Assembly: GCA_037783545.1 (NCBI GenBank)
Contig: JBBELK010000365.1
Location: 557,550 to 621,549 of the forward strand
Length of the DNA: 64,000 nucleotides
Direction: 5' to 3'
Origin: Henricia sp. BOLD:AAB3569
Taxonomy: Eukaryota > Echinodermata > Asteroidea > Spinulosida > Echinasteridae
Shown in pieces: positions 11,660 to 20,091 of the stretch; the stretch's first letter is position 1, and each line of letters opens with the position of its first letter. The notes beneath the pieces were generated by a model. That model saw nothing but the letters and a program-made list of their open reading frames with translations. It had not been told where the DNA came from and made no database searches. A program made the position numbers and the translations under genes.

Positions 11660-11812
11660 CTTCTGGCAGGATAGACTGGTTCCCGTCCACATATTCCACA
11701 TAGGAGAATATAAGGACAGGTAAAGGTAGATTGGTTCCCGATCCCTATAGATTGGTTCGCTTATTGCGAAAATATAGGGATCGGTAAAGGGCGGCCATGA
11801 CGGGCAGAATTC
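11660..11812 (+). mobile_element. Diverged Helentron-like 5' terminal sequence
   Basis: The stretch 'tagactggttcccgtccac' with 'tattccacata' closely matches 'tagactggttcccgctccac' and 'tattctacata' near the 5' ends of both Helentron copies (about 15505 and 43783). The neighbouring block with 'agattggtt', 'cttattg.gaaaat', 'gat.ggtaaaggg' also matches, in altered order. An internal inverted repeat ('cgatccctata' / 'tatagggatcg') is present. It is probably a non-autonomous or truncated relative. A palindrome ('gacgggcagaattctgcccgtc') follows at about 11798-11820. Confidence 0.55.
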
Positions 11813-12153
11813 TGCCCGTCACGTGGTTATTATTATTTTTATATTTTTAGTAAGTGCGCAGATTTTGAATTGACATTTGTAACTTGGCCGTGCGTGTCGA
11901 ACATATCCAATTATGTAAATAAAGTACATTGCCTAAAGCAAAGGACTTGGCCAATTTTTAAATATAAAAAACACAATGCGCACGCGCAAAGACGACCAAT
12001 TACCGTTATGGACAGTGTCGCGGAGTTGAACAGCGTACGGCAGTTCAACAGCATATAGGTCCGGACACAAACTTCCAGCCAATGATTATTAGTCTCTGTT
12101 CCCGTGACTTCCATATATACAACGGATGAATATTTCAAATGGAACCCTTGTTA
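11813..12153. other. No recognised gene
   Basis: Short frames only, with nothing assignable. Confidence 0.3.
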
Positions 12154-12731
12154 ATGAATTTCCACTCTGCAAAGCGACGTAACAATACCCTGAGGAAACA
12201 CACGAAAATCTGTGGAGTGAGCCGGCTGTTGTCTTGAGCCAACTCACGCCCGAGTCATTTTGATGTAATTTAATCAATTCGGTCATGTTATGCCGAAAAG
12301 AAACGATTTCTATACTTTCCAGAAATTGTATTAGGTTCCGTTCCTTATGACTGTCCCATTCCTACCAAACTTTCAAACGACGATCTTAATTTACTCCGCA
12401 GTTTTTCAAATTAATAACAGGGATGCATGCTGACGAATGTAATGGAACGGATTCCCCAGTATGCTTTAAATAGCAGCCAATCGTCGACGCGGACAACGGC
12501 CAGCATTACCGAGTACATGTATCACATGCATGCACGGTGTTTTCAATCTGCGCGCGTTACATTTGAATGCCTACAATCATGCTGCAATGCACTGCCAAGC
12601 GTCCTGATTGGTCCAGCAGAGGCGACAAGATTTCTGTCGCTAGTCCCACCGCGAAATGGGGCCTTTTTCAACAGGGCCACTGTACGCAGGAGTTAGGGAG
12701 TGCGTTAAAGGGGCACTGTTGCAAGAGGATG
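12154..12731 (+). mobile_element. Relative of the 86-bp MITE, with 504 bp of extra internal sequence
   Basis: 12154-12179 ('ctctgcaaagcgacg') and 12684-12731 ('acgcaggagttagg' ... 'gcaagaggatg') together match the 86-bp MITE at 32382-32467 without a gap, apart from the extra 12180-12683. The trinucleotide ACG flanks the extra segment on both sides. Either a 504-bp sequence inserted here, or the 86-bp form arose by internal deletion at an ACG microhomology. The left terminus of the MITE is not recognisable here. Confidence 0.6.
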
Positions 12732-13090
12732 CCATACTTTGTGCATCTCGTGTCTCATTTCCAGCAGGTCAAATTCCATGTTCATTGTATACAAATAATG
12801 TACGGGGGACACTGTCATGTCTTTTTTTTCTTCAACCACATTTTCTGTATGAGTTTTGATGTTTTTTCTCACTTTTTGAATAAAGCATGTCACAACCCGA
12901 TCACTGGTCAATAATGCCATGAACAGTATTCCGTATTATTCTGTCCCACCGTGTGTTATGGCAACTATTGAATAGTTTGATCACAATTAATAATTTGCTC
13001 TCTAAATAATTTCTCCGTGTAAATCATTTTTCTTGAATGTATTCCCACAGGTGTCTCGCACATAAAGTCTGTTGTTGAAACTCTAGACAG
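12732..13090. other. No recognised gene
   Basis: AT-rich with poly-T; nothing assignable. A plausible splice acceptor ('tattcccacag') lies near 13040-13050, ahead of the relic that follows. Confidence 0.3.
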
Positions 13091-13365
13091 CAGGTATTGT
13101 GGGCAATATTGTTTGAGAAATATATCTATAGCTGCTGCAACTAATGCCAGGCAATCGTTTGTGCATCGCTCGAGACAGGAGCAGCGCCAGTGGGTTTTTG
13201 ATTACTTTAGTGAACACCATGAAGAAACAAATGGCAGTAAAAGCTTCCAGTTTGCCATTGGTGCAACATTGGTGCAACATTGGTGCAGCATAGAAACATC
13301 TATGGAATCACCAAAACGAGATTCTACTACCTCAAGAAAAGTGTTGAAGGTATTTTTTTTGCTGA
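13091..13365 (+). pseudogene. Frameshifted coding relic, possibly transposon-derived
   Basis: One frame reads ARQSFVHRSRQEQRQWVFDY and SKSFQFAIGATLV. After a small tandem repetition of 'ggtgcaacatt' (13260-13285) the coding signal shifts to a frame reading YGITKTRFYYLKKSVEG. This layout resembles uncharacterised transposon-associated proteins that are widespread in invertebrates. I cannot name the family with confidence. At least one frameshift makes it a pseudogene fragment. Confidence 0.35.
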
Positions 13366-13638
13366 TCCATTGCTTTATAACGTGGAGATGCATGGTGTTT
13401 TTCATACATTCAGTAATGGTGGGCCAAGGCGGTATTGTATACATCCACCAAATGTTGGTACGCACATATTTTGATATACATGTACATGGCATGTATATAG
13501 CAGTCATCAATCATCAAAAAAGATAATGGTTTCCTAGTCTTTTTGTCACTTATAGACCTTGTTCGCTAGTTCGGATGATACAATGCAAACTGCTGATTGA
13601 AAAGGTGCCAGACTACTTCTGTACTCTCAGTAAAATAG

Positions 13639-13761
13639 GCCCGTTCTGAATTAGTGGCTATGGCTGTTGCTATGCTGTTTCTAAGGACTGTCATTGTCCG
13701 CCCATAGCAACAGCATAGCAACAGCCATAGCCGCAGCCAAAGCCACCAATTCGGAGCAGGC
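13639..13761. repeat. Foldback hairpin element
   Basis: 'gctatggctgttgctatgct' on the left arm pairs with 'agcatagcaacagccatagc' on the right. The outer ends 'ttctgaattagtggct' and 'agccaccaattcggag' extend the inverted repeat. It is non-coding. Confidence 0.8.
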
Positions 13762-14525
13762 CTTAGTTGAGTTAAATTACTTTTTGGTAGATTTTATCAG
13801 AAACCTCATCTTAATTTAGATCTTACTTCAAGTCTGGTTCGTGTGTAGTTACGGTACCTTTTGTGAAATATGCATATAGGCAGGGGCTGTCCAAAATTGT
13901 CATGGTTCTGACGAAGTGTAGGCAGATCCAGAACTTTTTTTCTCAAAATTCCCATACCAATGTTAAACTAGAGCTACGTCTGTTCTATGAACAGGGCGTA
14001 GGGCTTTTTCACATTTTTTTACTTGAAAAATGAGCATGCTTACCTTGTAAAATTAGATGTTGTTAACATATCAACTATTTAACCTAAAATATTAACCTTT
14101 AATGCGTTACCTTTAAAGGACTGATGACGTAATCAATGTTTTAACTACAGACATGTTTGGTGGTCGACGTACTCTATAAGCACCACTATGGGCTAATTTG
14201 CGCAAACATTGCTATGAAAGGGTAATTTTAAGATTTGTTAATTTCGCCGCTAGAGGGCGCATTTTTTGGAAAGCATTTACCTTAGACACTAACACTGCCA
14301 ACCCGATCTCGGCATCGTTGACCACTTTTACAAAATAGGTTTATTTAAATGCACTTCCGGTAGAGCAAGGTCAAAGGTCAACACCATAGTTTTGAATACC
14401 CTACCCTAGTTGAACCATAACACAGTAGACTAGCTCTGAACACGTTCAAACTACAAGCAGAGTCTGTTTGACCAATAGGTCAAACAGTCAAAGGTCAAAG
14501 CATGTGGGCATCTGAATAATAGTGG
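13762..14525. other. No recognised gene
   Basis: Intergenic. The motif 'agagggcgc' recurs, as it does beside several repeats in this window. No supported feature. Confidence 0.35.
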
Positions 14526-14937
14526 TGATATTTATATAGCGCACATATCCACCCAGCAGGGTGCTCAAGGCGCTGTTACCATTATTACCGCTGCCATCAG
14601 GGAATCACCAGAACCATTTCGCTTCAACTAGGTGGCTGCTGGTCAGGCGCACAACACTATCAGCAGTTAGATTGTGGCATTCCCCTTAACAGCTTCCCAT
14701 ATATCGCTTGGGTTTACGAGGCAACTGGGATTAAGTGCCTTGCCCAGGGACACAGACACGTTGGTCGAAGTGATTGGGAGTCCCGCCTCATATCCACTAG
14801 ACCACACGCGTAAGATGTACACGTTTGCCCGCCACATTGAAACAGTTCGAACCTCCAACCTCTGATTGGGAGTCCCGCCTCATATCCACTAGACCACACG
14901 CGTAAGATGTACACGTTTGCCCGCCACATTGAAACAG
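14526..14937 (-). mobile_element. tRNA-derived SINE with duplicated head
   Basis: On the minus strand the order is a tRNA-like head ('gtggtctagtggatatgag'), the body 'ccctgggcaaggcactta', 'ccacctagttgaagc', then the tail 'gcgccttgagca' ... 'gcgctatataaat'. It is the same family as 7415-7668 but with an intact 3' tail. The 74-bp segment 14772-14845 is repeated almost exactly at 14864-14937, so the tRNA-like head is present twice in tandem. Confidence 0.8.
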
Positions 14938-15434
14938 GAGGAATTGCTCCTTTTTGCAAAGGTTCCCGAAGTTACCCGAATGCACGTCCGGACATTATCG
15001 TTAATCGTCGGGTATGATTCGTCATTGTTTCGAGAATTTGAGTTGACGTCGCGTGCACTATGCGTGTTGGCGGCCGGATGTGCGCATGCGCGTTTAGAAT
15101 TTGTTTGTGAAGACTGGCTTTTGATCATCGAATGTTGTGTATTCCCGATCCCGTAGCTAGCTAGTGACTGCTGAAGTGATATCGTCACCGTTTGTCGGCT
15201 GCGTGGACGAGTGGTTTTCAACTGAAAATTAATTGATCGTGTCCCTGATAGTGCTTTTCGTTTTTTCGCAGTGCCCCGATTTGTATAGAGCACACATATT
15301 TTTAATTGATCTATACTTGGTTCGGTTCCAACATTAACATGGAGGAAGAAAACACATTTCCTCCATGGTTCCAAGGCCGAGATCGTGGTTAGCGCCGTAT
15401 TTTGATTTGTGAAATATAGGGACAGTGAACTAGT
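14938..15434. other. 5' flank of Helentron copy A, no recognised gene
   Basis: Short frames without domains (14917-15156 plus, 14889-15374 minus). The sequence just before the element is '...gacagtgaactagt', unrelated to the flank of copy B, so homology starts at 15435. Confidence 0.35.
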
Positions 15435-15892
15435 CTATTTCGGCGGACTAGATTGGTTTCTGATGCTATTACTTATTGGGAAAATGGGGATTGGTAAAGG
15501 GTAGACTGGTTCCCGCTCCACTATTCTACATACAACGACTGAATTTGAGGACCGACTATTGTGTTTAAAATAGCACTAAGCATTACGTCATGCATTTATT
15601 GATATGAGCACTTAACTGTTAATTTTCAAGAGTGTATAACAAATTGAAAACGGTTATTCCATATATGACAAATTCAATTTTCAAAATTGAACATTAAAAT
15701 TGAAAACTTGTGTGCATCATTGTAAAATAAACATGCGGTGAAACACTGTTCCAGTAAAAAAATCGTACGAAGTCATTGTGCAATTTTAACAAAAAGCCCT
15801 ATGTACTAACTATGTTTGATGTAGATTACAAATTGTTAGGTTTTTGTATGAATAATGAAATATTAAGAGATTTTTAGACAAAAAATAATTTT

Positions 15893-16115
15893 TTATTTCA
15901 ATCGTCGCGTGACCTTTTAGTGCTTTGCGTGCTGGTGCGTCCATCGTTTATACTTCATAGGAGGGCGTAGATTATGCACGGTGTACGGGCGTTTTGGAAT
16001 AGTTGCGAGCGGTTTAAATCCGTGTGGTTAGCTCATGCAGCACATTAATGGTGTCGTCATTTGCGCATACTTTTCCAAATCACGATTGTCAATGCAAGAT
16101 CTATGGGTTTATATA
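15893..16115 (+). promoter_or_regulatory. Conserved 5' non-coding block of the Helentron
   Basis: This stretch ('gtgcgtccatcg', 'tacttcatagga', 'cgttttggaatag', 'ggttagctcatgcagc') is nearly identical in copy B (about 44172-44394). A clearly diverged version recurs at 33093-33320. It lies about 0.8 kb upstream of the reading frame. Retention in a diverged copy suggests a promoter or other cis-acting role, which is inference. No certain TATA box or start site is visible. Confidence 0.4.
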
Positions 16116-16851
16116 TCTGTGGTGGACAGCTGGCACGTACGTTGTGCGAATACCGCGCCCTCTATACTGAAGTAATTTCGTGAGGTGGGTATTAAATGGT
16201 GGTGTCGATATATTGTAAATGGGTAATGTTATTTATTGCAAAATGTAATAATAGTGGGAAGTTAGTGATTTAGGTTTTGTTATTTGGTGTTAAAAAATAA
16301 CGATGAATAAATTAGCATTGACTTTGTGAAGGTTGCATTGAATGAATGTTCAGGCACAAATTGGAGTTATAAAAGGTTCAGGTTGTCCGGGAAGTGGGCA
16401 AGAATTTCGGCGCATTGCGATTTGTGTACGATAGGCCTACATCCTACACCTAAACAACTTTATTGATGTTTGCAATGCTTTATGGTATGAAATGACGTGA
16501 ACTGGGTAATGTTTTTGTTCCTTTTCACGAAAACCAAAAAGAGTTTGAGAACCAACTTCCTACCACTGAGACCGACATCTTTTCCTATACTTCATGACTA
16601 AATGCAGTATTTTAAGATATGTACATCATTGTTTGGCAGGTAGCCATATGGTCATTGTCAGAAGAAATGACTATTATAAAATTGCAGTTTCATGTAAAGT
16701 GATTTGGTTCTATAGAATGATTAAAAAATGTTAAAAGTGATAGAATGTTCAGGAAGTTAAAGAAAAATTACATCAAGTTGTGTGGATGTTATTTGAAAGT
16801 GCCTTGTGTTGAAGATATTGTATGAATAAAGATATTAAAGATGTGAATTAC

Positions 16852-16870
16852 ATATTTTTTTTCTTTTCAG
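16852..16870 (+). other. Probable splice acceptor before ORF1 (copy A)
   Basis: A polypyrimidine tract followed by 'ttcttttcag' ends at 16870, 14 bp before the ATG at 16885. Copy B has the same signal ending at 45150. This implies a non-coding 5' exon upstream and an intron in the 5' UTR. The donor was not identified. Confidence 0.55.
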
Positions 16871-16884
16871 AAAATTGACGTGCT

Positions 16885-19800
16885 ATGCAGTTTTCGGAGC
16901 CATCACTTTCCCAGTCTGTTTTTGTTCCGTCGCATTTCATCGACCTATCAGCCATGCAGTCATCTCATTTCATTCCTTCTGTATCTCCCTGCCCTTCATC
17001 ACCATCCACTTCACTATCCTCTGTGTGCGGGGCTCACCAGGCCGCCAATCCTGGCAGAATTTACGAATATGGGGCTCACCAGGCCATTAATCCTGGCAGA
17101 ATTTACGAATATGGGGCTCACCAGGCCATTAATCCTGGCAGAATGTACGAATGTGGGGCTCACCAGGCCATTAATCCTGGCAGAATGTACGAATGTGGGG
17201 CTCACCAGGCCATTAATCCTGGCAGAATTTACGAATGTGGGGCTCACCAGGCCAATAATCCTGGCAGAATGTACGAATGTGGGGCTTACCAGGCCATTAA
17301 ACCTGGCAGAATTTACGAATGTGGGGCTCACCAGGCCACTAATCCTGGCAGAATTATCAATGAATATAATGAAGTAAATAATGAAATTGATGATGAATCA
17401 AGAATGAATGGTGAAGTGTGTCATTTTGAAGAATCCGAGGTGAAGTTTGATGGTTGTACTAAATTGAGATTTAACAAAATGTTAGAGTTGAAGAAGCAAA
17501 GAATTAATAAAACGACCAAAAACAGATTGATGAATCAGAAAGCAGTAACACTCTTGAGAGTAAGTGGCAAGACATGTTGTAGTCGAAACCAGATGTTGCA
17601 TTGTAAATTTGAATTGGTTAAGCAAAAAGCAGTAGTACAGTTGAAGCTAAGTGGGAAGACATGTTGTAGCCGAAATCAGGTGTTACAGTGTGATGTTGAA
17701 ATTTATCGAGAGCCAAAACAGGTTTCTAAGCCTAATAGAAGAAAGATGAGAAGAAACGAACGCAGGCATGCTTACAATAGAAGTAAAGATGGCAAGAGAA
17801 TTGAAGTTAAAATGACCAAGAAACAGAAAAGGCAGTGGTGCGAAAATTCTCGGAAAATAAGAAAACACACAAAGAGAACATTGAGCATAGTAGTGAAGGA
17901 AATGCAGAAAGTGCAATTGACATGTAAAGTGAAACAAACAAACACGGATTCAAGGAACAACAAATTTCACTTTCAGAAAGGAAATGTGAAAGACAAAAGT
18001 GTTGTTTCTAATGTGACGAGTAAAGTAGAAAACTCGACAAAGACACGGTTTGGTTTGAACAAGGACAGTGAATTAGTGACAAATAAGTCATGTCCTAAAC
18101 AGTGTAAGATGTGTAATCAGAAAATAACAGGTCAAGAAAGATTTATGATGTGTGATAAGTTAGGTGTGTTCTATCATGTAAAGTGCTTGACATTCTGTAG
18201 TGAAAGTGATTGTGAAAAATCAGCCAATCGTTGTTGTCTGTGTGATCAAGTTTGTACATCAAGTGAAGGAGTTCTCAAGTGTGATAGTTGCAGTATTAAC
18301 TATCATGTAAGATGCACAGGATTTTTGAATGCATTGTCTGGACTTCAAAGCAAGGCAGTGTCATGGATGTGTTGTAAATGTAGTCAATTTAATTATGTTA
18401 CAAGTACATATTTAGTACATGATTTTGGTATTCCTGCAGATAAGAACATCTATGAAATCAGTGATGATGGGAGGAGTTCACAAACTGATGAAATTATTGT
18501 GGTAAGTGATAGCAAGGTGAAATTTGTAATTATTGATAATCAGAACTGTTGTCATGGTAGAGACACAACAGAAATGTTTCGACAAAGTGGAGGTTATTCT
18601 TTGCGCAGTAAGAAATGTAGCAAAAATGGTAATGGAGTAAAAGGAGCAAACAATGTCAAAGATCAAAATGTCAAGGAAAAGGGTAAGGAAAAGGGTAAAG
18701 AAATGAGGTCAAAAAGAAACATGCGATACAATTTACGGAGTACATGTAGGAAAACACAGGAGTTTGAAGATGTAGAAATAGTTGATGATGGAGTGAACTT
18801 GCTGAAAAGAAAGGTTGGGGACAGTGTGGACTCTTGTAATGAGGATACAGCATCTAAGAAGCACAAACTTGATTTAGATAGAAATAATTCATTGACAAAT
18901 AAGAAATGGGAAATGGGAAAAAAAACAGGCATGTCTAGAGGCAATTATGTGCATAACATTGAGAATGAAGAAATCATGGAAAAGGTTATTAAAGGCAGTT
19001 TTCATCAAGGTGATTTCAGATTCGGCAATAGTAGCGGAAAGCAGTGTGTTGCAAATAGCTTATGTGCAATATTGTACAGCACAGTTAAGAAGTTGAACAT
19101 GTGGCACTCTAATGACCTTGATTTTGTGTTAAATAGTGGAAATGAATTGTATGTTTATTTGTCTTGCAGTTCTACTGTAATGCATGAGTATTTGTTAGTT
19201 AGTGAGTTGCCTGATGAAATTGATGTTTTCAGTAAACATTTTAATATTAAGAGTCATGAACCATTGATGGGAACTTTTAAAGATGACAGGAATTTAGTTG
19301 AATTCAACATGACTTCACTGAGAGATGCTTTGGAACAAATGCTTCAGAAATACATTGCATGCTTTGTCTGTTTCTACGAAAATACATTTGCTGTAATATC
19401 TCAAGATGGAATGTATTATATTTTTGATTCACACTCCAGAAATAAGAATGGACATCAAGACGGCGAGGGTCAAAGCTTACTGAAATGTGTGTCATCATGG
19501 CAAGGTGTGTACAGGTATTGTACTGAACTTGCAAAATCAATGAATTTGCGTGACAGTGAACAATTTGAAGTGACGGGTGTTTCTGTTTGGACAGATGATA
19601 TTAGCAATTCATGTATCAGTAATGTTGATAACAGTCAAACTGGTAGTGATGCACTTACAAGAAGTGATATACAGAACACAGAAGATGATGATGATGATGA
19701 TGATATAAAAATTGTGGGTTATAAGCACTCAGTGGATTTAAAATTTGTTCCCTTAACATCTGCCACTAAAATTGCATTGTGCAACAAATTTAAGATATGC

Positions 19801-20088
19801 CAGATTAATCTTAGTAGTGACGACATTTCCATCAATTGTGAAAGGCTAGGTAGACCAGACCATGTACAAAATATTCAAGGTGATGGTAACTGTTTTTTTA
19901 GAGCTGTTTCTTATGCTATCTCAGGAACTGTATGTAATCACATGCAACTCAGAACAATGACTGTTTGTCATTTGTTGGAAAATGCACCTAAATTTAAAGG
20001 TTATCTAAGGGAAGGTTATATGACAGTTGAAGACTATGTAACGAGGTCAGGAATGTTTGATAATGGTACCTGGGCCACAGAGGTATAA
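16885..20088 (+). CDS. Helentron polyprotein, N-terminal part (copy A): repeats, zinc fingers, C76-like protease, OTU start
   Basis: This 1067-codon frame is the N-terminal third of the transposon protein. Residues 48-157 are eight 14-residue repeats (consensus CGAHQAINPGRIYE). Residues 170-390 are very basic with two near-identical 'SGKTCCSRNQ' segments. Residues 403-500 hold two Cys/His clusters, the second PHD-like (CCLCDQVC ... CDSC ... HVRC ... WMCCKC). Residues 700-890 form a cysteine-protease domain: G-K-Q-C721 with N724, and F-D848-S-H850, the arrangement of tegument-USP/C76 peptidases. OTU begins at 998 (GDGNCFFRA; D1000, C1003). The frame stops at TAA 20086-20088, where copy B has GAA (48357-48359), so OTU is cut before its histidine. 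The ATG at 16885 follows a splice acceptor. Protease activity is inferred. Confidence 0.85.
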   Translation: MQFSEPSLSQSVFVPSHFIDLSAMQSSHFIPSVSPCPSSPSTSLSSVCGAHQAANPGRIYEYGAHQAINPGRIYEYGAHQAINPGRMYECGAHQAINPGRMYECGAHQAINPGRIYECGAHQANNPGRMYECGAYQAIKPGRIYECGAHQATNPGRIINEYNEVNNEIDDESRMNGEVCHFEESEVKFDGCTKLRFNKMLELKKQRINKTTKNRLMNQKAVTLLRVSGKTCCSRNQMLHCKFELVKQKAVVQLKLSGKTCCSRNQVLQCDVEIYREPKQVSKPNRRKMRRNERRHAYNRSKDGKRIEVKMTKKQKRQWCENSRKIRKHTKRTLSIVVKEMQKVQLTCKVKQTNTDSRNNKFHFQKGNVKDKSVVSNVTSKVENSTKTRFGLNKDSELVTNKSCPKQCKMCNQKITGQERFMMCDKLGVFYHVKCLTFCSESDCEKSANRCCLCDQVCTSSEGVLKCDSCSINYHVRCTGFLNALSGLQSKAVSWMCCKCSQFNYVTSTYLVHDFGIPADKNIYEISDDGRSSQTDEIIVVSDSKVKFVIIDNQNCCHGRDTTEMFRQSGGYSLRSKKCSKNGNGVKGANNVKDQNVKEKGKEKGKEMRSKRNMRYNLRSTCRKTQEFEDVEIVDDGVNLLKRKVGDSVDSCNEDTASKKHKLDLDRNNSLTNKKWEMGKKTGMSRGNYVHNIENEEIMEKVIKGSFHQGDFRFGNSSGKQCVANSLCAILYSTVKKLNMWHSNDLDFVLNSGNELYVYLSCSSTVMHEYLLVSELPDEIDVFSKHFNIKSHEPLMGTFKDDRNLVEFNMTSLRDALEQMLQKYIACFVCFYENTFAVISQDGMYYIFDSHSRNKNGHQDGEGQSLLKCVSSWQGVYRYCTELAKSMNLRDSEQFEVTGVSVWTDDISNSCISNVDNSQTGSDALTRSDIQNTEDDDDDDDIKIVGYKHSVDLKFVPLTSATKIALCNKFKICQINLSSDDISINCERLGRPDHVQNIQGDGNCFFRAVSYAISGTVCNHMQLRTMTVCHLLENAPKFKGYLREGYMTVEDYVTRSGMFDNGTWATEV
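17026..17357 (+). repeat. 42-bp coding tandem repeat, eight units (copy A)
   Basis: Eight in-frame units of 42 bp ('ggggctcaccaggccatta' core) encode GAHQAINPGR(I/M)YE(C/Y). Variation is mostly conservative: A, I, N and T at one position, H/Y at another. The antisense strand is also open (17014-17331), a by-product of the repeat. Copy B has the same eight units at 45306-45637. Confidence 0.9.
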
Positions 20089-20091
20089 ATC

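Noticed and set aside
17014-17331. 105-codon minus-strand ORF (and the identical one at 45294-45611)
   Set aside because: Antisense shadow of the 42-bp coding repeat.
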